Below are positions 41,366-50,367 of a stretch of 54,147 nucleotides of DNA, one piece after another (positions within the stretch are counted from its first letter, which is position 1; each line of letters opens with the position of its first letter). Below the pieces are notes generated by a model. The model was given only the letters and a program-made list of their open reading frames with translations. It was not told the DNA's origin and ran no database searches. Made by a program: the position numbers and the translations under genes. Location: assembly GCA_039180415.1 (NCBI GenBank), contig JBCDDH010000016.1, positions 1 through 54,147 on the forward strand, in the 5' to 3' direction. The stretch comes from CAZIXN01 sp039180415. GTDB taxonomy: Bacteria > Planctomycetota > Phycisphaerae > Phycisphaerales > Phycisphaeraceae.

Positions 41366-42295
41366 TCAGCGTACGGCTTGCCGCCGCCGCTTCAGCCACA
41401 GCCCGCCCGCCACGCCCACCAGGCCCGCCAGGCCGGGCTCGGGCACCGAAGACCCTTCAAAGCTCGGCGACGCGGTGGAGCCCCAGTTGTTCAGCACGGC
41501 GTTGAGGGCAGACTGATCGATCACCCCGGGCCCGAAGCCGTACAGCCCGACGTCCACGCTCGAAGCGAGCCGCCCCCAGTTGTTGAGCACCAGGTTCAGG
41601 TCGCCCTGCTCCACCGATCCGCTGTTGTTGAAATCGCCGGGCAGGACGTCGAGGGCGGTGATCGACTCCACGAACACGAGGTTGTCGCGCTGGATCGTGT
41701 TGTCCACGATCTCACCGTTAATCGGCAGGGTGTCGAACGGCGGACCGGCGTTCGCCAGTGGCAGCGCGGCGATCGCGTCGACCACGTCCAGGCCGTCGCC
41801 GACCACCCGGGCGAACACGGTGAATCCACCGTTTTGGTTGTCGAGGCTGAGCGGGTTGTCTGGATCGTTGTTGTCGACCAGGTTGAAAAAGAAGCCACTC
41901 GTTGCGCTGTTGGGATCGCCGCCGAGCTTGGCGTACGCGATGGTGCCGCGGGTGTTGGAGATGCCCGGCTCGTTGAGCACGGGATCGAACGTGGCCACCG
42001 AGTCGATGCCGCCTCCTTCGGGCCAGACGAAGCCGCCGCCTTGCACGACGAACCCGGGCACGCTGCGGTGGAAGAACGAGTCGATCAGCCGCCCGCTATC
42101 GATGTAAGCAAAGAAGTTATCGACGCTCAGCGGCGTCGCGCCGTCGTAAAACGTCACGTCGATGTCGCCCAGCGTGGTGCCGATGCGGACGGTCGGGTTC
42201 TCGGCCACGACCGAGGCGTTCGCGGTTGCGTTCGCGGCCACCGCACCGGCGGCCAAAGTCGCGATCCACACCCCGTTTTTGATGTCAAACTTCAT
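41366..42295 (-). CDS. exported cyclophilin-type prolyl isomerase with dockerin-like and PEP-CTERM modules
   Basis: A 309-residue protein: signal peptide (residues 1-28), a cyclophilin domain (about 33-210) with the catalytic FFHRSVPGFVVQGG (Arg77, Gln85) and GISNTRGTIAYAK plus ATSGFFFNLVDN, a dockerin-like pair (GDFNNSGSVEQGDLNLVLNN and DQSALNAVLNNWG) and a PEP-CTERM end (VPEPGLAGLVGVAGGLWLKRRR). Cyclophilins speed cis-trans prolyl isomerisation; here the enzyme is built for export and surface sorting. It may fold secreted neighbours or act outside the cell. Combined architecture is uncommon outside planctomycetes to my knowledge. Confidence 0.88.
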   Translation of the reverse strand: MKFDIKNGVWIATLAAGAVAANATANASVVAENPTVRIGTTLGDIDVTFYDGATPLSVDNFFAYIDSGRLIDSFFHRSVPGFVVQGGGFVWPEGGGIDSVATFDPVLNEPGISNTRGTIAYAKLGGDPNSATSGFFFNLVDNNDPDNPLSLDNQNGGFTVFARVVGDGLDVVDAIAALPLANAGPPFDTLPINGEIVDNTIQRDNLVFVESITALDVLPGDFNNSGSVEQGDLNLVLNNWGRLASSVDVGLYGFGPGVIDQSALNAVLNNWGSTASPSFEGSSVPEPGLAGLVGVAGGLWLKRRRQAVR

Positions 42296-42311
42296 GATGG
42301 GCCCTGTTCGG

Positions 42312-43400
42312 TCAACTCACGAACGCCGTGCTCGCCGCGCGGCACTTCTCATCCTTACCTGATATTGGCTCAAATGCCAGCGAAACTCCTGAGTCCCGGT
42401 TCGATCGGTACCCGTACCGACGTCTGCGCAACCCGCGCCGCCCGCACAACCCCCACCCCAGTCCGCCGAGCAGCGCCACCGCCACGGACGGTTCGGGCGC
42501 CGTCGACCCCGCGAAGCCCGGTGCCGCGGCGTCGCCCCAGTGGTTCAGCACGGCGTTGAGCTCTTCTTGATCCACGCTTACGGTGGTTAGGCCGGCGGAG
42601 TTCGCCCAATCGCCGCGGTTTTGGCCCCAATTATTCAGGACGAGGTTCAGGTCGCCCTGTTCGACCTGTCCGCTGCCGTCAAAATCCCCGATCAGCCCCG
42701 CGGTCAGCGGCAGCAGTTCTCCGGAGACGACCCGGAAGTCGTCCAGCCAAGCGTCGCCCGAACCCAGCGAAAAACCGCCGCCGCGAGCACCGAACGAGAC
42801 GAACAGCGCGTCGGCGTCCCAGACGCCCCGCACCGTGTCTTCGAGCACGAACGCCGCCACGCTCGCGTCGGTTACGCCGAGGATCAGGTCGTCCGCCTGG
42901 GCGTCGTAGGCGATGCGGAACGTCGCCGCGGCCGGGTTGAACAACGAAAGAACCTGCTCGGTCTGCGCGTCATCGACGCGGTACGCGGCGCCCAGGGCGG
43001 TGCCGACGATCGAGCCGCCGAGGAACGCTTGCCGGCTCACGCCGAACCCGATCGCGGCCGAGTCTGTGCCGTCGAGGTCGCGGCCGACCCCGAAGGTCAG
43101 GCCCAACGCGTCGCCGACGCCCGACGCCGCGTCGTCGAAGCCGGTCAGGGCGTAGCCGAGGGTGAGTTCGAAGTCGACGGCGGTGCTGAGGCGGAAGCCG
43201 GCCGGCCCATCGCTGAGATACAACGCGTCGATGGCGTTGTTGGCCGGGTCGTCGGCCAAGACTTCAAGCCGGCCGTTCTGCTCGGCGAGCGTGAGCCGGT
43301 CCGGCGCGTCTTCGAGCAGCGTCCAAGCCGGCGCGATCGCTCCGTCGGCGAAATCGTCGTCGGACGCGTGGGCGGGCAAAGCGGCGACACCCAAGGCCAA
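42312..43400 (-). CDS. exported dockerin-like/PEP-CTERM protein with abnormal start and tail
   Basis: About 362 residues: the end of a signal peptide (LALGVAALPAHA), a lectin-like beta domain (FRLSTAVDFELTLGYALTGF), the dockerin-like pair (GDFDGSGQVEQGDLNLVLNN, VDQEELNAVLNHWG) and a PEP-CTERM-like end (APEPSVAVALLGG). Two oddities. Upstream in this frame, back to a TGA before GRANHLG, there is no ATG/GTG/TTG before the signal core, so only TTG at 43400 inside it is available. A TTG at 43444 lies in another frame, separated by a G6 run (43415-43420). The tail runs ~35 residues beyond the usual RRRR end. Frame errors at both ends are possible. Confidence 0.68.
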   Translation of the reverse strand: MALGVAALPAHASDDDFADGAIAPAWTLLEDAPDRLTLAEQNGRLEVLADDPANNAIDALYLSDGPAGFRLSTAVDFELTLGYALTGFDDAASGVGDALGLTFGVGRDLDGTDSAAIGFGVSRQAFLGGSIVGTALGAAYRVDDAQTEQVLSLFNPAAATFRIAYDAQADDLILGVTDASVAAFVLEDTVRGVWDADALFVSFGARGGGFSLGSGDAWLDDFRVVSGELLPLTAGLIGDFDGSGQVEQGDLNLVLNNWGQNRGDWANSAGLTTVSVDQEELNAVLNHWGDAAAPGFAGSTAPEPSVAVALLGGLGWGLCGRRGLRRRRYGYRSNRDSGVSLAFEPISGKDEKCRAASTAFVS

Positions 43401-43466
43401 GGTGAAGATCGAGCGGGGGGCGGTGCGGACGGGTCTTTCTCCAAGATGATTCGCGCGGCCGAGCGG

Positions 43467-45311
43467 TCAGCGCGGACGCCGAAGGATGGTCGCCAACCCT
43501 GTCCCGAGCAAGGCGAAAATCCCCGGCTCGGGCACGGCGAAGCTGGGGGCGGAAGACGCGCCCCAGTTGTTCAGGACGCGGTTGAGCTCTTCCTGGTCGA
43601 CGTTGGGGGTGGCGAAGGGCCCGCCGTTGGGCGTGAAGGGTGCGGGCTGGCCCCAGTTGTTGAGCACGAGGTTGAGGTCGCCCTGCTCGACCTGGCCCGA
43701 GTCGTTGTAGTCGCCCGTCAGGCCGGCGGTGAGCGTGGCGACAAACAGTCCCTGGGTGCCGTCGGTGAACGTGATCCCGAACGACAGCTGGCCGGCGTCG
43801 TTGAAGCCGGTGCGCCCGCCGTTTTCGCCGTTCTCATTGGGGGCGAAGCTGAAGCTCTGAACCGTGCGGAGGTCTTCGACGCCGGGGTCGTCGTCCACGT
43901 CGAACAGGTCGCCTTCTCGAAACAGAAGCTCCAGTGGGCCGCCCGGGTCCCGAAACCAGACGCCGAAGTCGTTGTCGGCGACGACCCCGGAACCAACGAG
44001 CTGCCCGAAGAACGCTGCTTGCCCCGCGTCGTTGAAAGCCGGCGCGCTGAAAGCGCTGAAGTTGACGCCCGGCCCGGTGCCCGGCGCCGTGTCTCCGGCG
44101 CGAGCGATCAGCTCCAACGCCCCGTCGCGCTCCCGCCAGAGGCTGCGGGCATTGTCGAGCCCGATGCCGGAGCCGCCCAGGACGGATAAGAACGCGACTT
44201 CGCCGTTGCCGTTGAGTTTCGGCGAGGAGAAGGTGTCGAACGAGACGCCGGGTTCGAGGCCGGGCGCTTGATCGGAGGTCCGAGCCGCGACGCGGAAGCC
44301 GCCGGTGTCTCCGACCAGGATGCCGCGTCGGAAGCCCCCGCCGTCGTCGAAGTCGGCCAGGAACGCCGTCTCGCCCGCCGCGTTGATGGTCGCCGCCCCC
44401 AGGTTGCCGAACGCGGAGCCCGGCCCGAATCCGGGCACCGGCTCGCCTTCGATCGCCAGGGGCGTGGTGACGCCGTTGGTGCTGGTCCACAGCCCGTCGA
44501 AGATGTCGTCGAACGCGCTGGGGCCGCCGACGAACGCGTTGAAGACGGTGGTTCCGCCGTCGGTGATGGTGTTGTTGCCTCGGGTGGTAAGCGTCGGGCC
44601 GAAAACGCGGTAAACAAACCCCGGGGTGACGCCCGGCGCCGCGAGCTCACGGTGCGCGATCAGCGTCAGCGGGCCGGTGCTCTCGGACCAGTAGCCCTCC
44701 CGCGGAAAGGTGGCCCCGGTGGTGTCCACCAGCGAGCTGTAGAACGAAGCTTGCCCCGCGTTGTTGAGCGCCGGGAACAGGTCGATCTCGTCGAAGATGA
44801 CGCCCGCCGCCGTGCCCGGCGCGGGGCTGCCTTTGCGTGCGATCAGGTTCAACGCCCCACCCGTGCCGGTCCAGATGCCTTCGTTGTTCGTTTCGTCGAT
44901 CCCGGCCCCGTCGAAGAACATCAGCCCTTTGAACGCGACCTGGCCGCTGTCGTTCATCGTCGGGACGAAGAACCCGCCAAACGTGCCGCCCGTGACGCCG
45001 GGGGCCGCGTCACCGGTCCGTGCGACGAGCCCGAGCTGCCCGCCCGTTTCGCTCCACAACCCCGCCCGGTTGGCGGTCGTCACGCCGGGGCCGGCGAGCG
45101 TCGCGAAGAACGCGGTGTGCCCCAAGCTGTTCATCGTGCCGGGCACGAACTGGTCGAAGACCACCCCCGGTCCCGCGCCCGGCACGGCGTCCCCGGTCAA
45201 CGCCACCGTGCGATAGGTCACCGTGGCGCCCGCCTCGAACGCCAAGCACGCCGTCGCGCAACACGCCAACCCACCGACAATCGTCCGTCTGATTCGCAAG
45301 AAACCCTCCAT
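43467..45311 (-). CDS. exported propeller-repeat protein with dockerin-like and PEP-CTERM modules
   Basis: A 614-residue protein: signal peptide (IVGGLACCATACLAFEAGA), then about seven repeats of a NxxGxxAFxxxL unit (MNSLGHTAFFATLAG, MNDSGQVAFKGLMF, LNNAGQASFYSSLV, LNGNGEVAFLSVLG, FNDAGQAAFFGQLVG) alternating with GLWS...LIARxGDxAPG motifs, a pattern typical of planctomycete choice-of-anchor propellers (DUF7453-like). The dockerin-like pair (GDYNDSGQVEQGDLNLVLNN, NVDQEELNRVLNNWG) and VPEPGIFALLGTGLA end follow. Function unknown; surface or secreted. The ATG at 45311 is chosen for the signal peptide. Confidence 0.82.
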   Translation of the reverse strand: MEGFLRIRRTIVGGLACCATACLAFEAGATVTYRTVALTGDAVPGAGPGVVFDQFVPGTMNSLGHTAFFATLAGPGVTTANRAGLWSETGGQLGLVARTGDAAPGVTGGTFGGFFVPTMNDSGQVAFKGLMFFDGAGIDETNNEGIWTGTGGALNLIARKGSPAPGTAAGVIFDEIDLFPALNNAGQASFYSSLVDTTGATFPREGYWSESTGPLTLIAHRELAAPGVTPGFVYRVFGPTLTTRGNNTITDGGTTVFNAFVGGPSAFDDIFDGLWTSTNGVTTPLAIEGEPVPGFGPGSAFGNLGAATINAAGETAFLADFDDGGGFRRGILVGDTGGFRVAARTSDQAPGLEPGVSFDTFSSPKLNGNGEVAFLSVLGGSGIGLDNARSLWRERDGALELIARAGDTAPGTGPGVNFSAFSAPAFNDAGQAAFFGQLVGSGVVADNDFGVWFRDPGGPLELLFREGDLFDVDDDPGVEDLRTVQSFSFAPNENGENGGRTGFNDAGQLSFGITFTDGTQGLFVATLTAGLTGDYNDSGQVEQGDLNLVLNNWGQPAPFTPNGGPFATPNVDQEELNRVLNNWGASSAPSFAVPEPGIFALLGTGLATILRRPR

Positions 45312-45454
45312 CCCCCTGCGTTGATCGAGAACCACAAGACCGAGCCGGTTGTCTCACCGCCCGGGAGACACGCCCGCTCGAAGCGGCTTCTCGAAACGAT
45401 TCTCCGAGAGACCGGCGAGTACGGCAAGCACTTTTTGAAAAACGGTGATCTGGG

Positions 45455-46660
45455 TTAAATAGCCGCCGTGCCCGCGGGGCTCAGCACCTTGCCCAGTTGC
45501 CGCAGGGCCTGCCGAATCCGCTGTTCGTTTTCCACGAGCGCGAGGCGGACGTAGCCCTCGCCGCGGGGGCCGAAGGCGGCGCCGGGGGTCATGGCGACCT
45601 CGGCCTGCTCGACCATGGCGACGCAGAACGCATCGGTGTTGCCGCCGAAGGCTTCGAGATGTTCGGCGGCGACCTTGGCCCAGACGAACATGGACGCGCG
45701 GGGCGAGTCCACGTCCCAGCCGAGCTTGCGGAGGCCGGCGACGAGCAGGTCGCGGCGGGCCGCGTACTTCTCGTTCTGCTTGTCGATGTGCTTATCGCCT
45801 TCGCGCATGGCGATGATGGCGGCGATCTGGACGGCCTGGAAGATGCCGTAGTCGTAGTAGCCCTTGATGGTGGACAGGCCCGCGATCATCTCGGCGTTGC
45901 CGCAGCAGAAGCCGATGCGCCAGCCGGCCATGTTGTAGGGCTTGGAGAGCGTGCTGAACTCGACGCCGTAGTCCTTGGCCCGCGGGGCTTGGAGGAGCGA
46001 CGGGGCGGTGTAGCCGTCGAAGCAGGTTTCGCCGTAGGCGAAGTCGTTAATGAGCATGACCTCGTGGCGGGCGGCGAGCTCGACGGCCTTGGGGAAGAAG
46101 TCGTCGCCGACGGTGAGGGCGGTGGGGTTGTGCGGGTAGCAGAGGATGACCAGCTTGGGCTGGGGCGTGAGCGAGTCGAGGACGTGGTCGATGTTGTCGA
46201 GGAAGGCGTCGTCGTTGCCCAACGGGACGGTGACCACGGACGCGCCGGCGAGGACGACCGCGGTGGTGTGGATCTGAAACGCGGGGTCGGCGACGACGGC
46301 GATGTCGCCGGGGCCCAGCAGCGCGAGCATGAGGTGGCTGAAGCCTTCCTTGCTGCCGATGGTCGCGATGACTTCGTGGTCGGGGTCGAGCTCCACGCCC
46401 CACTTGCGGCGGTACTTGAGCGCCATGTCGCGGCGGAGGTTGTACACGCCCTTGGACACGGAGTAGCGCGAGTTGCGCGGGTCGAGGATCGCTTCGCGGA
46501 GCTTCTCAACGACCGGGTCGGGCGGGGCATCGGAGGGGTTGCCCATGTTCATGTCGATGACGTCGGCGCCGGCCTTGCGGGCGTCGTAGATCATCTGCTT
46601 GAGCCGGCCGAGCACGTAGGGGGGCAGGCGTTCGATGCGGGAGGCGAGCTGGATGTTCAT
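45455..46660 (-). CDS. class I/II aminotransferase (AlaC/DapL-like)
   Basis: A 401-residue PLP enzyme. IERLPPYVLGRLKQMIYDAR and VIDMNMGNPSDAPPDPVVEK are the N-terminal family blocks, YPHNPTALTV the substrate/cofactor region, LINDFAYGETCFDG includes the Asp contacting the PLP ring, and the PLP Lys240 lies in STLSKPYNMAGWRIGF. It is closest in feel to AlaC (glutamate-pyruvate) or LL-diaminopimelate aminotransferase-related enzymes; sequence by eye cannot separate them. Length is normal. 121 bases separate it from the parvulin gene upstream of it in genome order. Confidence 0.87.
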   Translation of the reverse strand: MNIQLASRIERLPPYVLGRLKQMIYDARKAGADVIDMNMGNPSDAPPDPVVEKLREAILDPRNSRYSVSKGVYNLRRDMALKYRRKWGVELDPDHEVIATIGSKEGFSHLMLALLGPGDIAVVADPAFQIHTTAVVLAGASVVTVPLGNDDAFLDNIDHVLDSLTPQPKLVILCYPHNPTALTVGDDFFPKAVELAARHEVMLINDFAYGETCFDGYTAPSLLQAPRAKDYGVEFSTLSKPYNMAGWRIGFCCGNAEMIAGLSTIKGYYDYGIFQAVQIAAIIAMREGDKHIDKQNEKYAARRDLLVAGLRKLGWDVDSPRASMFVWAKVAAEHLEAFGGNTDAFCVAMVEQAEVAMTPGAAFGPRGEGYVRLALVENEQRIRQALRQLGKVLSPAGTAAI

Positions 46661-46781
46661 GGGGCGGTCTGGCGATTGGGCGATCTAGCGATCGGAGCGG
46701 GGCGGACTTGTGCCGCGGCCCGTGCACATCATCGGCTTGCTGGGCTTAATCGCCAAATCGCGAAATCACCAGATCGTTCGG

Positions 46782-47765
46782 TTATCTCTTCCACGCCCGG
46801 CCCAACTCACGGTCGGTGACCAGGACGTCGGTTTCGTCGCGTAAGGCCCGAGCAAGCTGTTCCATGAGCAGCCGCTGATTCCCCCGGCGGACTTCGCTGA
46901 GCAGGCGGTTGCGGACGTCCTCGTAGGCGACGTCCCGGGCGGGGATCGCCTCGAGCAGCTGCACCACCGCGTAGCCGCCGGGCAGCGCGAGGATCGGGCT
47001 GAGGCCGGCGTTGATCGCCGGATCGAGCTTGGGCAGGGCGTCGCGGAGCACCTGCGGGTAGGTCGTGTCGAGCGGATTGATCGGCGCGAGCAGGCCGCCC
47101 TGGGCGCGGCTAACGTCGGTCGAGGCGGTGGCGGCGACGTCGGCGAACGCCTCGCCCCGCAATACACGTTCACGGAGCTGTCGGGCGCGTCCGGGGGTGT
47201 CGGCGGTGAGCAGGCGGACGCGAAAGGTCGGGCCGAACTCGCGGACGAAGGCGCGGCGGGCCTGGGCTTCGAGCTGCGCGGGTTCGAGCTCCGCGTCTTC
47301 GCGCACCAGGAGGCGCAGCCCGGCGTTGCGACGCAGCAGCCGGTCGAAGCGGTCGTCACCCAGCCCCCGGCGTTGGCGGAGTTCGACGAGCAGGCGTGCG
47401 GCCTGATCCGGGTCGTCCGAGAGCGCGTCGCTGAGCCGCGACAGTTCGTCGGCGATCTGCGGGGCGGCGAGCGTCAGGCCGCGGCGTTCGAGCCGGCGGC
47501 GTAACGCCGCGTCGAGGACGAACTCGTCGAACACGGTTTGCCCCGACGCCTCGGTCAGCGCGGGCCAGAGCGCGTCGCGCCGCAGCGGCTGCCCGTCCAG
47601 GTAGGCCACGATCGGCGAACCGGAGCGGGCCGGCGTCGGCGCGTCCGCGACCGGACCGGCGTCGCCCGGCATCGCCCAGGGATCGCTTTCGCACCCGGCC
47701 AGCGCGCACGCCGCCAGCAGCGCCCACCCGACCCGACACGCCCGCCGGAACGGACGCGACGGCAT
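46782..47765 (-). CDS. parvulin-type peptidyl-prolyl isomerase lipoprotein
   Basis: A 327-residue lipoprotein (lipobox ALLAACALAGC, Cys about residue 25) of the SurA/PrsA shape. An N-terminal helical chaperone part (FDEFVLDAALRRRLERRGL) is followed by a central parvulin-like domain (ATASTDVSRAQGGLLAPINP, LPGGYAVVQLLEAIPA) and a helical C terminus (RNRLLSEVRRGNQRLLMEQL). It would help fold exported proteins outside the cytoplasmic membrane. The canonical parvulin catalytic residues are only partly recognisable, so it may be mainly a chaperone. The ATG at 47765 is preferred over 47795. Confidence 0.78.
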   Translation of the reverse strand: MPSRPFRRACRVGWALLAACALAGCESDPWAMPGDAGPVADAPTPARSGSPIVAYLDGQPLRRDALWPALTEASGQTVFDEFVLDAALRRRLERRGLTLAAPQIADELSRLSDALSDDPDQAARLLVELRQRRGLGDDRFDRLLRRNAGLRLLVREDAELEPAQLEAQARRAFVREFGPTFRVRLLTADTPGRARQLRERVLRGEAFADVAATASTDVSRAQGGLLAPINPLDTTYPQVLRDALPKLDPAINAGLSPILALPGGYAVVQLLEAIPARDVAYEDVRNRLLSEVRRGNQRLLMEQLARALRDETDVLVTDRELGRAWKR

Positions 47766-47854
47766 CGGTGGGGCGGTTAGGATGATCGCTCGCATGCCGG
47801 CAAATTACGGCAGATCGCGCGGCCCCGCCTGTTCTCCGCGTCCACCGAACCGTC

Positions 47855-49030
47855 ATGGCCCCGACGCCTCCCGAATCCGAACCGCCCATCGACACGCCCG
47901 AGCCGCGCGACGAACCCGGCGTCCACGACCCCGCCGTCGATGGCCCCGCGGTCGGCGACGCCTTCGACGACCCGATCGACGAAGGCCCGACCGATGCCGA
48001 CCCGGCCTCGGAAGCCTCGGTCGATGACGAAGCCTTGTCCGAAGCCCTCGGCGATCTCGACCCCGACGCCGATGCCGACGACCGACCCGCCGGCGGCAAA
48101 CGCAAGCCCCACGCCGTCCTCTGCCCCTACTGCGGCCACACCCAACGCAAACGCACGCCCGCCTCCGGCACGGCCCAGACGGCCAAGAGCCGCGCCGAAC
48201 GCTGCGACACATGCGGCGGCCTGTTCGAACCGCTCTCCCGCAAGGCCACTCAGATCGCGATGGGACCGTGGTTCCTCCGCGACAAACGCAACCCGTTCCG
48301 CCCCGGCTGCTCGTTCGAAGTCGTCGAAAAGCTCATCAAGATCGGACAGATCAACCCGACCACCGTGGTGCGCGGACCGACCACCCGCCAGTTCTGGTCG
48401 ATCGCCCGCAACGTGCCCGGCATCGCCCACCGCCTCGGCTACTGCCACGCGTGCGGCGGCCGCTTCGAGCCCGACCGGTCGCTGCGCCACTGCCCGTTTT
48501 GCGAAACCGAGTTCAAGACGCCCAGGCACCGCAACGAGCTCGGCCTGGCCTACCCCAACCGCAAGGCCGCCGAGTCCGCCCAGCGCTCGCTCGACCGACA
48601 ACTCGCCTTGCTGACGGGCCAGGACATGGTCGGCATCGATCCGGACGGCGAGCCCATCGACCACCACCCGGACCCGCCCCCCGAACCGGAAAAGCCCGCC
48701 GCCGAAGCGCCGGCCGCGGGGCCACAGAAGGCCGCCGCCAACGACCTGCTCGGCGACGTCCTGGGCATCGACGCCCCGCCCGCCGAACGCGCCGAGGACG
48801 TCTCCGCCTTGGACTTCACGCCCGACGACGCCCAGCCCAACGAGGAGTCCGACGTCGGCCTGCCTTCGCCCGCCCCCGAACCCCGCGCCGCCGCCCCCAT
48901 CGCCCCCCCCCACCCCAACCAGCTCAGCCCCCTCCACCCCCCCCAGCCCGGGGTGATCTACCAGCGCGTCGCGCTCAACGTCATCGTCGGCCTGGGCATT
49001 CTCGCGTACTTCTTGTTTCGACCCGCGTAA
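47855..49030 (+). CDS. zinc-ribbon protein with C-terminal membrane anchor
   Basis: A 391-residue protein: an acidic, Pro/Asp-rich N-terminal ~85 residues, a zinc ribbon (LCPYCGHTQRKR ... CDTCGGLF), a globular middle (GPWFLRDKRNPFRPGCSFEV, then LIKIGQINPTTVVRGPTTRQ), a second Cys-rich unit (YCHACGGRFEPDRSLRHCPF), a long low-complexity linker and a C-terminal membrane helix (VALNVIVGLGILAYFLFRP). The middle resembles GYF_2-type domains. Probably tail-anchored with its bulk in the cytoplasm. Function unknown. Divergent from the parvulin gene, 12 bases before the next gene. Confidence 0.75.
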   Translation: MAPTPPESEPPIDTPEPRDEPGVHDPAVDGPAVGDAFDDPIDEGPTDADPASEASVDDEALSEALGDLDPDADADDRPAGGKRKPHAVLCPYCGHTQRKRTPASGTAQTAKSRAERCDTCGGLFEPLSRKATQIAMGPWFLRDKRNPFRPGCSFEVVEKLIKIGQINPTTVVRGPTTRQFWSIARNVPGIAHRLGYCHACGGRFEPDRSLRHCPFCETEFKTPRHRNELGLAYPNRKAAESAQRSLDRQLALLTGQDMVGIDPDGEPIDHHPDPPPEPEKPAAEAPAAGPQKAAANDLLGDVLGIDAPPAERAEDVSALDFTPDDAQPNEESDVGLPSPAPEPRAAAPIAPPHPNQLSPLHPPQPGVIYQRVALNVIVGLGILAYFLFRPA

Positions 49031-49042
49031 GCTCGTTTCAGC

Positions 49043-50251
49043 ATGTCCCGCCTCTACCTCGACAACGCCGCGACCAGCTTCCCCAAGCCGCCAGAAGTGC
49101 TCGAGGCGATGGCGCATTACGCCACGCAACTCGGCGCTTCGCCGGGCCGCGGCGCTTATACCGAAGCCCAGGAATCCACGCGTCTTCTCCAGCAGTGCCG
49201 GGAGCGCATCAACACGCTCATCGGCGGGGAGAACCCCAATCACGTCGTCTTCACCCTCAACACGTCCGACGCCCTCAACCTCGCCATCAAGGGCATCGTC
49301 CACCACGCGCTGCACCGCTCCCGGAAGCGCGTCCACCTCGTGACGACGGACCTCGACCACAACTCCGTCCTCCGGCCCTTCAACGCCCTCGTCGAAGCCC
49401 ACCCCGGCACCGTCACCCAGACCCGCGTCCCCGCCGATCCGACCACCGGCCTGGTCGACCCCGACGACCTCCACGCCGCCCTCACCCCCGACACCGTCCT
49501 CGTCGCCGCCGTCCACGGCTCGAACGTCACCGGCACCCTCCAACCCATCCGCGCGTTCGGAAAGATCTGCCGGCAGCACGCCGTCCCCTTCCTCGTCGAC
49601 GCCGCCCAGTCGCTCGGCCACCTGCCCGTCTCCGTCGAAGCCGACCACATCGACCTGCTCGCCGCCCCCGGCCACAAGGGCCTGCTCGGCCCGCTGGGCA
49701 CCGGCTTCCTCTACATCCGTCCCGGCCTCGAAAAATGCATGGCCACCCTCCGCGAGGGCGGCACCGGCTCCGTCTCCGAACACGACACCCAGCCCGACTT
49801 CATGCCCGACCGCTTCGAGCCCGGCTCCCACAACGCCATCGGCCTCATCGGCCTCTCCGAAGGCGTCCAACACCTGCTCGACCAAGGCATCGATCCACTC
49901 TGGCAGCACGAACAAGACCTGATCGCCACCATGATCGAAGGCCTGTCCACCATCGAAGGCCTCCGCTACCTCGGCCCCCAGGGCGTCGCCGACCGCTGCG
50001 GCGTCTTCAGCGTCGTTCTCGACGTTTACGAAAACCCCAACGAGCTCTCCCGGGTCCTCGAAGACCAATACGGCATCCTCACCCGCTCCGGCATCCACTG
50101 CGCCCCCCACGCCCACCGCACCATGCAAACCCACGCGACCGGCGGCGCCACCCGATTGTCCCTAGGCCCGTACGTCTCGAAACAAGACGTCAAGTACGCC
50201 ACCGACGCCCTGGCCCAGATCGTCGAGAACGCCGCCGTCGCCATGCGATAA
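49043..50251 (+). CDS. class V aminotransferase / cysteine-desulfurase family protein
   Basis: A 402-residue PLP enzyme: MSRLYLDNAATSFPKPPEVL, then GASPGRGAYTEAQESTRLLQ, the PLP-ring Asp186 in FLVDAAQSLGHLPV, Lys212 in LAAPGHKGLLGPLGTGFLYI, and a Cys353 in RSGIHCAPHAHRTM that occupies the place of the desulfurase catalytic loop. It most resembles the group of cysteine-desulfurase-like proteins (TIGR01977 type) that mobilise sulfur or selenium from cysteine/selenocysteine. No isc/suf scaffold gene is adjacent, so the acceptor is unknown. It starts 12 bases after the zinc-ribbon gene. Confidence 0.87.
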   Translation: MSRLYLDNAATSFPKPPEVLEAMAHYATQLGASPGRGAYTEAQESTRLLQQCRERINTLIGGENPNHVVFTLNTSDALNLAIKGIVHHALHRSRKRVHLVTTDLDHNSVLRPFNALVEAHPGTVTQTRVPADPTTGLVDPDDLHAALTPDTVLVAAVHGSNVTGTLQPIRAFGKICRQHAVPFLVDAAQSLGHLPVSVEADHIDLLAAPGHKGLLGPLGTGFLYIRPGLEKCMATLREGGTGSVSEHDTQPDFMPDRFEPGSHNAIGLIGLSEGVQHLLDQGIDPLWQHEQDLIATMIEGLSTIEGLRYLGPQGVADRCGVFSVVLDVYENPNELSRVLEDQYGILTRSGIHCAPHAHRTMQTHATGGATRLSLGPYVSKQDVKYATDALAQIVENAAVAMR

Positions 50252-50367
50252 GCCCGGGCATCAAGCAGCCACGGATCAATCGCAAAGCCCACGGATGACG
50301 GATGCCGGGCGCCAATACGCCAAGGCCGCATCCCCCTGAGGATGCATGCCTACGTCTTCTTGGTTTC

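Noticed and set aside
47777..50134. A 785-codon minus-strand open frame
   Set aside because: Antisense to the zinc-ribbon and cysteine-desulfurase-like genes, with repetitive Gly/Val/Asp content only.
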